Notes: generated by a model from the sequence alone, not told the origin. 64,000 nt of DNA from Terrimonas sp. (GCA_016125075.1 WGMO01000007.1:1-64000), one strand, 5' to 3'. Positions 17,911 to 27,540 are shown, counted from the first letter of the stretch. A program made the numbers and translations.

Positions 17911-19857
17911 CTAATATCCCGGATTTTGATAGGCAGCTTTTTCATCTGCTGTCATTTCCATCCCATCCAGTTGCCCTTGCGGTATGGGCCGCAAATAAAG
18001 GTAAGCCTGGATATTCCGGTTAATAGTTTGCGGTGTATGGTTGCCATAACTGCTTCCACCAATTCTGTAACTGGATGCCAGTTCTGCCCATTTCTGGGTG
18101 CGCACCAGGTCAAACCAACGAAATCCTTCACCAAAGTACTCCCTGGAACGCTCTGCCAGTAAATAGTTAATATCAACAGTTGCAGGTGTAGCAGCGATCA
18201 TAGCAGCGCTGTGATCTTCCACTTTCACCACATTTCCGTTATTGTTATAGCGCCATTTTCCAGCACGGGCACGAATTACATTTATCAGTTCACGGGCAGA
18301 TTTGCCGGCAGAAGTAGTTGCCCCTTTGATAGCGGCTTCAGCTGCAATAAAGTACAGCTCTGAAAATTTTGCAATATAGTAAGGACGGGTAATGGCGGCA
18401 TTGGGCTGCCCTAATCCACCATTATTGTCGGTCCGATACGTCCCCATCTTATAAAGACCCGGATATACAATTCTGCTTATGCCAAGCGGAGAAATGACAA
18501 AATCGGAACGGCCGGGTAATACACCGGCACCACAATTACTTTGGCCCGCTCCACTGGGATAAGTGATCGGTGTTCCCGGTTCATCATCCAGGAATGTAAC
18601 GATGGCATCACCCTGGTTAACCGGTAAATTATTGGCATTGTACAAGGTTGTTTGGGCAATACCGGCCTTATTCCAATTTCCACGGTATGCGGTGGTAAAG
18701 GTTCCATCATACCGCGAATCATTTGTTTTGTCGGCAAAAGTACTAACAATAGCATCGATAGTCGGGCACATACGGATCCAGGGACGACCCAGGTGTTGTT
18801 CGGCCTCGCGCTGAACAGAATTGACCGTGCTGGTCCAGGCTGGAGTGGTGGCACTCTTGATTACGGTATAGTTCCAGGTCATCATCCAAACTGCAAAATT
18901 ATCTGCATTACCGCCACCTCCATAGGTAAGACTGGCCCCGTTGTATTGCTCATTGGTTTCCGTATGATCTGCGTATAAAAGCATTTCATTGTTGCGGTCA
19001 TTTGACCCCAAGTGCAGATCATAATATGTTGGCTGAAGACCGAAAGGCCCCGGGTTATTTATTGCAGCAGTCGACACATCATAGGCCTGCTGAAAATACC
19101 ACTGGGCATCATGACCATCGGGGTCGGTCCGGTCAGCCGCAGGATAAGTGGGAATATTATTAGGGTTTTGTAACCACCATGCGTAGGTCAGATAGGCTTT
19201 TGCCAGGAAAAGACGGGCTGCTGTTTTAGTGGCACCGCCTGTTACTCGACCTACATCCGGCAGATCATTCACAGCAAGTATTAAGTCCGGAAATATGGCC
19301 TTTGTATAAACTTCCGGCACGGTGTTACGAACGGATGCCCTGATGGGGGCTGTATTAAAATTCAGTTCTCCGGCACCCAAATCCAGGGGTACACCGCCAA
19401 AGGTTTGTACCAGGATAAAATAATCAAATGCCCGGAAAAAACGCGCTTCGGCAATCAAAGCATTTGATATACCTACCGCTGCTGCATTTTCTATGATACC
19501 ACTGGCCGTATTGATATTGGGAAAAGCCTGTGACCATAAGACATCGGAACGGCTGGTGGTGGAAGAAATTTCTCCCTGCCCACTCATGTCCATGACCTTA
19601 AAGTTCTGATCGGCACTCTGCGCATAGGTTGCTTCATCCGTACCGGTCTCACCCGTATTATAATAATAAGCATTCCCGTAAATATACCGCAGGTGCGCAT
19701 ATAGAGATGTTAAACCCCCGTATACTCCTTTTTCTGTTTTAAAGAATTCCGGCGTATATATACTGCGTGGCTGTTCATCAAGAATTTTCGAACATCCTGT
19801 TATGAACACAATCAGTAGCGCTGATGCCATTAAGATTTTAATTTGAATACGTTTCAT
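17911..19857 (-). CDS. SusD/RagB-family glycan-binding lipoprotein
   Basis: This 648-residue lipoprotein has a signal ending FITGCSK (lipobox I-T-G-C), followed by the family start ILDEQPRSIYTPEFFKTEKG, a TPR-like helical core (AEARFFRAFDYFILVQTFGGVP) and the C-terminal LAERSREYFGEGFRWFDLVR motif near the end. SusD proteins cap the SusC channel at the cell surface and bind glycan chains. It is rather long for the family. It lies 11 bases after susC and, given the surrounding enzymes, probably binds decorated xylooligosaccharides. Confidence 0.96.
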   Translation of the reverse strand: MKRIQIKILMASALLIVFITGCSKILDEQPRSIYTPEFFKTEKGVYGGLTSLYAHLRYIYGNAYYYNTGETGTDEATYAQSADQNFKVMDMSGQGEISSTTSRSDVLWSQAFPNINTASGIIENAAAVGISNALIAEARFFRAFDYFILVQTFGGVPLDLGAGELNFNTAPIRASVRNTVPEVYTKAIFPDLILAVNDLPDVGRVTGGATKTAARLFLAKAYLTYAWWLQNPNNIPTYPAADRTDPDGHDAQWYFQQAYDVSTAAINNPGPFGLQPTYYDLHLGSNDRNNEMLLYADHTETNEQYNGASLTYGGGGNADNFAVWMMTWNYTVIKSATTPAWTSTVNSVQREAEQHLGRPWIRMCPTIDAIVSTFADKTNDSRYDGTFTTAYRGNWNKAGIAQTTLYNANNLPVNQGDAIVTFLDDEPGTPITYPSGAGQSNCGAGVLPGRSDFVISPLGISRIVYPGLYKMGTYRTDNNGGLGQPNAAITRPYYIAKFSELYFIAAEAAIKGATTSAGKSARELINVIRARAGKWRYNNNGNVVKVEDHSAAMIAATPATVDINYLLAERSREYFGEGFRWFDLVRTQKWAELASSYRIGGSSYGNHTPQTINRNIQAYLYLRPIPQGQLDGMEMTADEKAAYQNPGY

Positions 19858-19868
19858 ATTTTACGATT

Positions 19869-22800
19869 TTAAAATGTCAAGTTTACACCTACCACATAGT
19901 TACGGGTTGCAGGTGTGTTAAAACCAACTGTTAGGATACGACTTTGATAACCACCCGTTGCAACGTTTTGGTTACCATACGAGTTGGTTTCAGGATCCAG
20001 GCCCGATTCCTTATGGAAAGGAGAGAACATCACAAACGGGTTTTGAACGGTAAAGTACATCCGCATTTTAATATCGGAGTTGCGGATCAGGCTTTGGCTG
20101 AAATTATATCCCAATGAAATGGTTCTAAACTTCAAATAGGATGCATCAAAATAACTGAGTGTACTTGCATATTTTGGAAAGTCACCACTTCTTACGCCAC
20201 TGGGATCAGGATATTTGGCACCGGTGTTTGAAGGTGTCCAGTAGTCAACCTTAACGTTATTCCTCCTTCCGCTCATCATGTTGAGGTATCCATAAGTGCC
20301 ATAGAGGGTGCTGACAAGGATACCGCCACTTTTGAAAGTCCCCACCACACTCAGGTCAAAAGCCTTATAAGAAACACGGGTATTAAAGCCTCCCTGGAAA
20401 TCAGGATCAACATCCAGGATCTGACGATCGTCCGGACCAATTGCCCTTACCGGTGTACCATCGGCATTGAAATCGCCAGTATATTTCACCCGTATCATAC
20501 CCACATTACCACCCGGTTCATAAAGATTCAAATTCAGGTCTTTGTCCTGCCATAGTCCCATGTACTCATAATCATATATGGCATTGATGTTATGGCCAAC
20601 AAACCAGGCGTTGCCTTCATCCCGGGTCTGCCCGGATGCCAACGAAACCAGTTTATTTTTGTTGGTATAGAAGTTGACACCGGCTTCCCAGGTCCAGCCA
20701 TTATGATTGTCAAGAACTAATCCGTTCAGGCTCAGCTCAAAACCTTTATTTTGGGTCTCGCCAATATTTGCCGTATAGCTGTTTACACCGGAGGTAGGCG
20801 GCAGCCCAAGATTCAGCAAAATATCCTTTGTATTCGTCACATAATATTCAATGGTACCGGACAGTCGGCTGTGCAGCAGCGAGAAATCCACACCCACATT
20901 CAGGGTCTTGGAATATTCCCATCCCAGGTTCTCATTGGGCAACTGGCTAACATAATAGCCCGTCGCATAGGTATCGTTGCCAAAATTATAAGGCCTGGTG
21001 GCAAGCAGTCCGAGCGTTTTATACGGCAGAACAGCCTGGTTGGAAGTCTGGCCAAATCCAACACGCAGTTTCAAACGGTCGACCCAGGAAACGGTTTGCA
21101 TAAACGATTCCTTGCCGATATTCCAGCCGGCAGATACTGCAGGATAGGTATGCCATTTGTGTCCTGTTGCCAGTCTTGAGGAAGCGTCTGAACGTAATGT
21201 GGCTGATATCATATACCGGTCATTGTAAGAATACATGATACGCCCCATCGCTGAAACCAATCCCCATACCTGGTAATCCTGGTTATTGGGATCAACAGTG
21301 ATATCGCCGGCCGCCTGACCCAGGTTGTAAAACTGGAAGTCTTCGGAAGGAATATCCTTGGCCGACATATTTGACCGGTTATATTTATTCTGTTCTGCCG
21401 AATAAAGGGCTACCACGTTCACATTATGTTTTTTGGCAAAAGTGCGATCGTACGAAAGCAAGTTTTCAATGGTCCAGTGGTATGTATGCCTGTTATCGAC
21501 CGATGCCGTTGACTGCGTATTCGGGTTCGTACTGCCAATCCCTTCTCCTGTAAAAGCACCATTGTTTGCCTGGATATAATCCAGACCAAGATTGGTGCGA
21601 TACTTTAATCCTTCCACCCAAGGAATTTTCACTTCGCCATAAATTGCATTATAAGTTGCAAAACCCCTGGTTTCATTCAAATACTGATCCTTCAAATTCT
21701 CTAATACATCTTTTGTATAAACAAACTGGTCATCCAGTGGCATTTTAATAATTCTTTTTAATGTGCCATCCGCATTATAAGGACTGGCAACCGGTGACAT
21801 ACTTAATGTATTATACAGACCAACCTGGCTGCCCTCTGTTAGGTTATAGTTATTATTGGAATTAAACCCAAAACGGAAAAATTTACCTACCTGCTGATCA
21901 ATTGAAGAGCGCATTGAATAGCGCTTGTATTGCTGGGTGGGAACCACCCCCTGGTTCTGGTAAAAGCCCAGTCCGAAGTTATAACTGCCCGTTTGCGTTC
22001 CACCGGAAAGATTGATATTATGGTCGGTTACCGCCCCGGTCTTGTAAAACAAATCCTGCCAGTCGGTATTGACACTGTAATCTTCATCAGTACCCGGTGT
22101 AGGATACAAATTAGCAGCTGCCCGCAGCGCAACAAATTCAGGGCCATCCATCATGGGATATTTGGAAAATACTTTTTGCGTCCCATAATAGGAATTGTAA
22201 GATATTTTCGGTTTCCCTGCCTTTTCGCCCCTGTTCGTGGTGATCAGCACTACTCCATTGGCACCCCGCGAACCATAAATTGCTGTGGCGGATGCATCTT
22301 TTAATATATCAATGCTTTTGATCTCATTGGGATTAATGTCGGCAATCGAACCGGGAAAAGGTATACCGTCCAATACAATCAACGGATCATTGCTGGCCGT
22401 GAGTGATCTTACGCCCCGGATCCTGATTTGCATCGTGGCACCCGGACTGGTTGAAGTCTGTGAAATTTCAACACCCGGTAACCTTCCCTGCAGGGCCTGT
22501 GTAAGGTTCGGGGCGGGAATCTCCCGCAAATCGGCACCGCTGATAGAGGCCACGGAACCAGTTACCGCTTCCTTACGTTGTGTACCGTAACCCACCACCA
22601 CCACGCTTGACAGCAGCATACTGTTGTCCTGCATGGCAATATTAATGGTTGAGCGGCCATTCACTGGGATTTCCTGGGAAAGCAGGTTAACGGCCGTAAA
22701 GACCAATGTGCCTTTTGATGGGGCATTGATCACAAAGTCACCACTCGAATTCGTGGTTGTTCCGGCCGTCTCACCTTTTACCATAACAGAAACCCCGTCT

Positions 22801-22973
22801 ACAGGATCTCCGTTTGAATTGGTGACCTTACCTTTTACTGTAATGTTCTGCGCAAAAGCAACATTTACAATACTCATCATCAGTATTGCAAAAAAGAACC
22901 TCTTGCCTTTCTGCGCAAAAGTTTGCAAGAGGTTTGCGGCTTTGTAGTTTTTTTTGATAAGCAGCATTTTCAT
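19869..22973 (-). CDS. SusC/RagA-family TonB-dependent transporter
   Basis: This 1034-residue protein has an N-terminal signal (to about AFAQ, residue 42), a carboxypeptidase-D-like repeat domain (TVKGKVTNSNGDPVDGVSVMVKG), the SusC hallmark VVVVGYGTQRKEAVTGSVASI, a plug domain (VLDGIPFPGSIADINPNEIKSIDILKDASATAIYGSRGANGVV, given in part) and a 22-strand barrel ending in VVGVNLTF. It imports oligosaccharides across the outer membrane using TonB energy, together with the adjacent SusD. It is divergent from lacI across a 423-base gap with operator-like sites. The xylan-derived substrate is inferred from the neighbours. Confidence 0.97.
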   Translation of the reverse strand: MKMLLIKKNYKAANLLQTFAQKGKRFFFAILMMSIVNVAFAQNITVKGKVTNSNGDPVDGVSVMVKGETAGTTTNSSGDFVINAPSKGTLVFTAVNLLSQEIPVNGRSTINIAMQDNSMLLSSVVVVGYGTQRKEAVTGSVASISGADLREIPAPNLTQALQGRLPGVEISQTSTSPGATMQIRIRGVRSLTASNDPLIVLDGIPFPGSIADINPNEIKSIDILKDASATAIYGSRGANGVVLITTNRGEKAGKPKISYNSYYGTQKVFSKYPMMDGPEFVALRAAANLYPTPGTDEDYSVNTDWQDLFYKTGAVTDHNINLSGGTQTGSYNFGLGFYQNQGVVPTQQYKRYSMRSSIDQQVGKFFRFGFNSNNNYNLTEGSQVGLYNTLSMSPVASPYNADGTLKRIIKMPLDDQFVYTKDVLENLKDQYLNETRGFATYNAIYGEVKIPWVEGLKYRTNLGLDYIQANNGAFTGEGIGSTNPNTQSTASVDNRHTYHWTIENLLSYDRTFAKKHNVNVVALYSAEQNKYNRSNMSAKDIPSEDFQFYNLGQAAGDITVDPNNQDYQVWGLVSAMGRIMYSYNDRYMISATLRSDASSRLATGHKWHTYPAVSAGWNIGKESFMQTVSWVDRLKLRVGFGQTSNQAVLPYKTLGLLATRPYNFGNDTYATGYYVSQLPNENLGWEYSKTLNVGVDFSLLHSRLSGTIEYYVTNTKDILLNLGLPPTSGVNSYTANIGETQNKGFELSLNGLVLDNHNGWTWEAGVNFYTNKNKLVSLASGQTRDEGNAWFVGHNINAIYDYEYMGLWQDKDLNLNLYEPGGNVGMIRVKYTGDFNADGTPVRAIGPDDRQILDVDPDFQGGFNTRVSYKAFDLSVVGTFKSGGILVSTLYGTYGYLNMMSGRRNNVKVDYWTPSNTGAKYPDPSGVRSGDFPKYASTLSYFDASYLKFRTISLGYNFSQSLIRNSDIKMRMYFTVQNPFVMFSPFHKESGLDPETNSYGNQNVATGGYQSRILTVGFNTPATRNYVVGVNLTF

Positions 22974-23014
22974 AAAAGTTGTTTTTAGAGTTATAAGCCT
23001 GCGATCAGCCTGAA

Positions 23015-23028
23015 TAAACCGGGTTACA
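23015..23028 (-). promoter_or_regulatory. Weak operator-like sequence upstream of susC
   Basis: On the minus strand it reads TGTAACCCGGTTTA, sharing TGTAACC with the two better sites but with the central CG shifted by one base. It lies about 40 bases upstream of the susC start codon. It may be a susC-side LacI site or chance. Confidence 0.25.
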
Positions 23029-23325
23029 GCTCACAAATTGTAAGCAGCGGTTCATCATATTTATTGGAATAAACTATGTCGGGCACAACCCAAAAAGGTT
23101 ATGCGGTTATCATGAAATTCCGGATGAAAGGCTTTTTTGAAAAATGCGGTTGCTGTAAAAATGAAGGGAAAAACAAATAACAGAAAGCATCCAATACCCT
23201 GCAATCCCCTTGGGAAAAAACATCGTTTTGCGTGACAAAAACACAGTTGGCAACAGTTGTTTTTTTCATAAAAGCAAGTCATCAATTTTAAAATCCAATC
23301 CGAATATCGGGATTTTATTTTAAAT

Positions 23326-23339
23326 TGTAACCGATTACA
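23326..23339 (+). promoter_or_regulatory. Candidate LacI operator 1
   Basis: TGTAACCGATTACA is a near-perfect palindrome around a central CG (6 of 7 pairs), the hallmark of LacI-family operators. It lies 57 bases upstream of the lacI start in the gap shared with susC. The same core recurs at 23384 and 27492. Confidence 0.6.
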
Positions 23340-23366
23340 TTAATTTTTTTAAAAAAATATTTTTTT

Positions 23367-23374
23367 TAGCTTTA
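23367..23374 (+). promoter_or_regulatory. Candidate -7 box of lacI
   Basis: TAGCTTTA matches seven of the eight positions of the Bacteroidota TAnnTTTG box. The expected start of transcription would fall around candidate operator 2, which suggests autorepression. No clear TTTG -33 box is present. Confidence 0.35.
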
Positions 23375-23383
23375 CCGACCTCA

Positions 23384-23397
23384 TGTAACCGTTTGTA
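23384..23397 (+). promoter_or_regulatory. Candidate LacI operator 2, overlapping the lacI start
   Basis: TGTAACCGTTTGTA shares the TGTAACCG-TT core with operator 1 and the GH115 site. Its last base is the A of the lacI ATG, so a bound repressor would block lacI transcription itself. The palindrome is weaker than operator 1. Confidence 0.5.
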
Positions 23398-24425
23398 TGG
23401 AAAAGACAAAAGAAATAACGATTTATGATATTGCAGACAGGCTGAATATTTCTGTAGCTACCGTGAGCAGGGCGCTGAAAGATGACCCCGTTGTGAATAA
23501 GAAAACCAAGAAGAAAATACTGGACCTGGCAGAAAAAATGGGCTACCGGTCCAATCATTTTGCCAGGAACCTGCGCAACCAGCGAACCGACACCATCGGG
23601 GTGATCATCCCCCGGCTCAACAGTTATTTCATGTCGACCGTTATTGCCGGTATTGAAAACGTGGCCAATGCCGAAGGGTATAATCTTATTATTACACAGT
23701 CGTCAGAATCCTTTGAGAAAGAAGTGGCCAGTGCCAAAACCATGTTTAACAACCGGGTTGACGGCCTCCTGGTATCCCTTGCCTATGATACAGAGAACCT
23801 CGACCATTTTGAGCAGTTTTCCAAAAAGAATATCCCCCTGATCTTCTTTGACCGTACGGAGGACCATAACCGGTTTACTGATGTATTGATCGATAACCAT
23901 AAAGCGGCTTATGATGCCACCTGCCACCTGATAGAGCAGGGATGCAAAAGGATTGTTCATATTACCGCCTCCCCAAAACGGAATGTATATATTGACCGTC
24001 TGTCGGGGTATAAACAGGCCCTTTCTGACCATAAGATAAGATTCAGGAATGACCATATCATTGTGGGTAACCTGAGTGCGGAAGCCGGAGAGGAAGCGGT
24101 TGAAAAGATCATCAGGATGTCGCCCCTGCCTGATGGTATTTTTGTTGCCAACGACAACTGTGCCGTGAGTTGTATCATTAGTTTAAAAAAAGCCGGATTA
24201 CGGGTGCCGGAAGATATCGCAGTGGTGGGATTTAATAACGACCCGGTGTCCAAAGTAGTGGAACCCAACCTGACCACGATCAATTACCCTGGTTATGAAA
24301 TGGGGGAAATGGCAGCCCGTAACCTGATCAACCATCTGAACGGGTCGGTACCCCTGCATTCCACCAATACGATCCTTTTACGGTCAGAACTGGTGGTGCG
24401 GGCTTCTTCCTTAAGAAAAGGATAA
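23397..24425 (+). CDS. LacI-family transcriptional regulator
   Basis: This 342-residue protein has a LacI helix-turn-helix at the N-terminus (ITIYDIADRLNISVATVSRAL) with the hinge region (MGYRSNHFARNLRNQRT), then a periplasmic-binding-like ligand domain starting IGVIIPRLNSYFMSTVIAGIE. It binds operators as a dimer and releases or retains DNA upon sugar binding. Its position, divergent from susC and leading the GH67 operon, marks it as the likely local regulator; many Bacteroides xylan loci use hybrid two-component systems instead. Possible effectors (xylobiose, aldouronate, glucuronate) are inference. Confidence 0.95.
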   Translation: MEKTKEITIYDIADRLNISVATVSRALKDDPVVNKKTKKKILDLAEKMGYRSNHFARNLRNQRTDTIGVIIPRLNSYFMSTVIAGIENVANAEGYNLIITQSSESFEKEVASAKTMFNNRVDGLLVSLAYDTENLDHFEQFSKKNIPLIFFDRTEDHNRFTDVLIDNHKAAYDATCHLIEQGCKRIVHITASPKRNVYIDRLSGYKQALSDHKIRFRNDHIIVGNLSAEAGEEAVEKIIRMSPLPDGIFVANDNCAVSCIISLKKAGLRVPEDIAVVGFNNDPVSKVVEPNLTTINYPGYEMGEMAARNLINHLNGSVPLHSTNTILLRSELVVRASSLRKG

Positions 24426-24483
24426 GCGGGCATCCGTTCATGTTTGATAGTGGATACAGTTGAATGAAGAGTAATATTGGCAT

Positions 24484-26625
24484 ATGAAAAAAACTGTCGT
24501 ATTTATTATTATATTATTTCTCTTTGGCCAGGTAAATGCCGAAAATGGCTACCGGCTTTGGTTAAGGTATGATCTGATCGGCAATCAATCTTTACTTCAA
24601 CAATACCGCCGGCAACTTGCTGCTGTCTATTTTTCGCAGGGGTCTCCTACCCTTTCAGTGGCTGAAAAAGAATTACGCAAAGGTCTGCAGGGATTACTGG
24701 GTATCTCCTATAAAAATTCCTCAGGGGCCGATAATGCCTGCCTGGTGATCATGAAATCCCCCAACAACTTTGTCAATCAAATTATCAGCCCTGCAGAAGC
24801 CTTTCAACTCAAAGAAGAGGGATTTATGATCAGGACCTTCCGCAATAAGGGTAAATCCACCATCCTGATCACAGCAAATGACGATAAGGGTATATTATAT
24901 GGAGTCTACTGTTTTTTGCGCCTGCTTCAAACCCATCAGTCTATCCAGGCATTGGAGATCAAAGAAGTTCCATCCATCCAACTCCGGATACTGGACCATT
25001 GGGATAACCTGAACCGGTTTGTGGAAAGAGGATATGCCGGGCTCTCCATCTGGAACTGGCATGAACTACCGGATTACCGGGACAAAAGGTATACTGATTA
25101 TGCAAGGGTCAATGCTTCTGTCGGCATCAATGGTACCGTACTCACCAATGTCAATGCCAATGCCAATATTCTCACGCCGCAATACCTTGAAAAAGTGAAA
25201 GCGCTGGCCGATATTTTCCGCCCTTATGGGATCAAAGTGTACCTGACCGCCAGGTTCAGTGCCCCTATCGAGATCGGCGGATTAAGGACCGCAGATCCCC
25301 TGCAGGAAGCCGTGAGAAACTGGTGGAAGAAAAAAGCAGATGAAATCTATGGGTATATCCCGGATTTTGGCGGCTTCCTGGTAAAAGCAAACAGTGAGGG
25401 ACAACCGGGGCCGCAGGATTATGCCAGGACCCAGGCCGATGGGGCCAATATGCTTGCCGATGCCCTGCAACCCCATCAGGGCATTGTGATGTGGCGGGCC
25501 TTTGTATACAGTCCTGATTCAGACGACCGCTTCAAGCAGGCCTATGAGGAGTTCCACCCTCTTGACGGGCAATTCAAAAAAAATGTACTGATACAGGTCA
25601 AAAACGGGCCGATCGATTTTCAGCCCAGAGAACCTTTTTCCCCGATGTTCGGAGCGATGCCGAAAACACCATTGATGATGGAGTTCCAACTCACGCAGGA
25701 ATACCTGGGCCAGGGAACTCATTTGGTTTTTGAAGCGCCGATGTTCAAAGAATGCCTGGAAGCAGATACCTATGAAAAGGGAAAAGGATCAACCGTTGCA
25801 AAAGTTATCGATGGTTCCCTTAACAATTTTGAAATTTCCGGCATGGCAGCGGTGGCAAATATTGGTAACGAGATCAACTGGACAAATCACCCTTTTGGGC
25901 AGGCCAACTGGTATGCCCTTGGCAGGCTGGCCTGGGATCATGAATTATCGGCTTCACAAATTGCCAGGGAATGGATACGCCAAACCTTTAGCAATGACCC
26001 TGCTGTTGTAGAAAAATGTACAAGGATCATGATGATGTCGCACGAAGCAGTAGTGAATTACATGACGCCCCTGGGTTTGCACCATATCATGAACAACGGA
26101 CATCATTACGGCCCGGCTCCCTGGGCCCATTCCCTGCCAAGACCCGACTGGAACCCTGTCTATTATCACCGGGCCGATACAATGGGTATTGGATTTGACA
26201 GAACAAAAACTGGTTCTAACGCCCTTTCGCAGTATGCACCGGCCGTACAAAAACAATTTGAAGATATCCATACATGTAATGAAAAATACTTACTTTGGTT
26301 TCATCATGTAAGCTGGCAACATACCATGCATTCCGGCAGAACCTTGTGGGATGAATTGTGCTTTAAATACCAGGAAGGAGTGGACTCCGTCAGGTCGATG
26401 CAAAAAATATGGAAGGAATTGAAAGGGAAAGTTGACCGGGAAAGATTTAACCAGGTGAACATGTTGCTTGCCATACAGGAAAAAGAAGCCGTATGGTGGC
26501 GGGATGCCTGTCTTTCCTATTTTCAGACTTTTTCGCGCCAGCCCATTCCGGAACCGCTTGAAAAACCCAAACATACCCTTGCCTATTATCAATCATTATC
26601 TTTTCCTTATGCTCCCGGGAATTAA
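24484..26625 (+). CDS. GH67 alpha-glucuronidase
   Basis: This 713-residue protein has a signal peptide (MKKTVVFIIILFLFGQVNA). The family core contains ILDHWDNLNRFVERGYAG and KANSEGQPGP. Candidate catalytic residues are E305 (acid), D378 (NGPIDFQ) and E406 (TQEYLG); their spacing (73 and 28) equals that of E292, D365 and E393 which I recall for the Cellvibrio enzyme. It removes (4-O-methyl)glucuronic acid from the non-reducing end of aldouronic acids, i.e. after GH10/GH30 cutting. It probably works in the periplasm. It lies 58 bases after lacI and may share its promoter. Confidence 0.95.
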   Translation: MKKTVVFIIILFLFGQVNAENGYRLWLRYDLIGNQSLLQQYRRQLAAVYFSQGSPTLSVAEKELRKGLQGLLGISYKNSSGADNACLVIMKSPNNFVNQIISPAEAFQLKEEGFMIRTFRNKGKSTILITANDDKGILYGVYCFLRLLQTHQSIQALEIKEVPSIQLRILDHWDNLNRFVERGYAGLSIWNWHELPDYRDKRYTDYARVNASVGINGTVLTNVNANANILTPQYLEKVKALADIFRPYGIKVYLTARFSAPIEIGGLRTADPLQEAVRNWWKKKADEIYGYIPDFGGFLVKANSEGQPGPQDYARTQADGANMLADALQPHQGIVMWRAFVYSPDSDDRFKQAYEEFHPLDGQFKKNVLIQVKNGPIDFQPREPFSPMFGAMPKTPLMMEFQLTQEYLGQGTHLVFEAPMFKECLEADTYEKGKGSTVAKVIDGSLNNFEISGMAAVANIGNEINWTNHPFGQANWYALGRLAWDHELSASQIAREWIRQTFSNDPAVVEKCTRIMMMSHEAVVNYMTPLGLHHIMNNGHHYGPAPWAHSLPRPDWNPVYYHRADTMGIGFDRTKTGSNALSQYAPAVQKQFEDIHTCNEKYLLWFHHVSWQHTMHSGRTLWDELCFKYQEGVDSVRSMQKIWKELKGKVDRERFNQVNMLLAIQEKEAVWWRDACLSYFQTFSRQPIPEPLEKPKHTLAYYQSLSFPYAPGN

Positions 26626-26667
26626 GTGGAAAGCGTCATTAAATTTTGTGAATAAACAAGACATTAC

Positions 26668-27420
26668 ATGAACAAACATAAAAAAGATAAAATTGCCATC
26701 GTAACCGGTGGCGGGTCAGGGATCGGGTTGGCCATTACGGAAAAATTTATCCGGGAAGGTATTACTACCGTTATCATTGGCAGGGATGAGAAAAACCTGA
26801 ATCGTGCAAAGGAAAAACTGGGGGAACACTGTTACCCCTTAAGAGGCGACCTCTCCGATCTGGCTTCCATCCCGGAACTGGTCAATACCATTATCAAGCA
26901 ATTCGGTCGTATTGATATCCTGGTTAATAATGCCGGCATCAACCATAAAAAAGATTTCACCGAGGTTACCGATGAGGAGTTCCAACAGGTGATCAACACC
27001 AACCTTACTGCTGTTTTTGTGATGTCAAGAGAAGTGACCCGGCACATGTTGTTACAGGGAAGCGGTTCCATCATACATATCAGTTCGATGGCAGCCCAAT
27101 ATGGCCTGCCAAAAGTGATTGCCTATAGTGCCAGCAAAACAGCCATCGACGGAATGACCCGGGCCATGGCCGTAGAACTTTCCCCAAAAGGGATCCGTGT
27201 CAATGCCATTGCACCGGGATTTATCGTGACGGCGATGACGGATGCGGCACTGAATGCAGACCCGGAACGAAAAAATAAGGTTTTCAGCCGGACACCCATG
27301 GGATATATGGGCACCCCTGACGATATTGCGGAAGCTGCTTTTTTCCTGGCAGGTGATTCCTCTAAATATATAACAGGGGTTGTATTACCCGTCGACGGAG
27401 GAAATTCGATAGGATTTTAA
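26668..27420 (+). CDS. SDR-family NAD(P)-dependent oxidoreductase
   Basis: This 250-residue cytoplasmic protein is a classical short-chain dehydrogenase: TGGGSGIG cofactor loop (residues 15-22), NNAG, catalytic Ser in HISSM, YSASK (Tyr/Lys pair) and PVDGGNSIGF tail. The sequence resembles 3-oxoacyl-ACP reductase or gluconate-5-dehydrogenase types. Lying between GH67 and GH115, with mannonate dehydratase in the locus but no UxuB-type (MDR) reductase visible, it may reduce fructuronate to mannonate. That role is context-based inference only. Confidence 0.9.
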   Translation: MNKHKKDKIAIVTGGGSGIGLAITEKFIREGITTVIIGRDEKNLNRAKEKLGEHCYPLRGDLSDLASIPELVNTIIKQFGRIDILVNNAGINHKKDFTEVTDEEFQQVINTNLTAVFVMSREVTRHMLLQGSGSIIHISSMAAQYGLPKVIAYSASKTAIDGMTRAMAVELSPKGIRVNAIAPGFIVTAMTDAALNADPERKNKVFSRTPMGYMGTPDDIAEAAFFLAGDSSKYITGVVLPVDGGNSIGF

Positions 27421-27480
27421 CCATTAAGGATATGATTTTAGCTAAGCAGTTCAAAAAAAACTGTAGCCCATGATTGTCCT

Positions 27481-27488
27481 TACCTTTA
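27481..27488 (+). promoter_or_regulatory. Candidate -7 box before GH115
   Basis: TACCTTTA matches seven of eight positions of TAnnTTTG and lies three bases before the candidate operator. The pairing of box and operator mirrors that seen at lacI. There is no good -33 element. Confidence 0.35.
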
Positions 27489-27491
27489 AAA

Positions 27492-27505
27492 TGTAACCGT
27501 TTTCA
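27492..27505 (+). promoter_or_regulatory. Candidate LacI operator 3, before GH115
   Basis: TGTAACCGTTTTCA shares nine leading bases with operator 2 apart from one and lies 35 bases upstream of the GH115 start. It suggests that the long downstream operon has its own LacI-controlled promoter. Confidence 0.5.
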
Positions 27506-27540
27506 TTCTTAAACGCTTTTAAAAACGGTACTGTTTGCTG

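Larger units (their letters stand above)
22974..23396. promoter_or_regulatory. susC-lacI divergent regulatory region
   Basis: This AT-rich 423-base gap separates the minus-strand susC from the plus-strand lacI. It contains the operator-like elements at 23326-23339 and 23384-23397, a weaker relative at 23015-23028 and a TAGCTTTA box (23367-23374) that resembles the Bacteroidota TAnnTTTG -7 element. On the susC side I see TACAATTTG near 23033-23041, which is only a loose match. No convincing gene lies inside. Confidence 0.6.

Noticed and set aside
23061-23285. 74-codon minus-strand frame in the susC-lacI gap
   Set aside because: Cys/Phe-rich with no recognised domain or clear start, and it sits in a regulatory region; probably chance.
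27535-27540. TTG start adding two residues to GH115
   Set aside because: The ATG at 27541 yields a standard signal peptide start MKKK and the TTG adds nothing.
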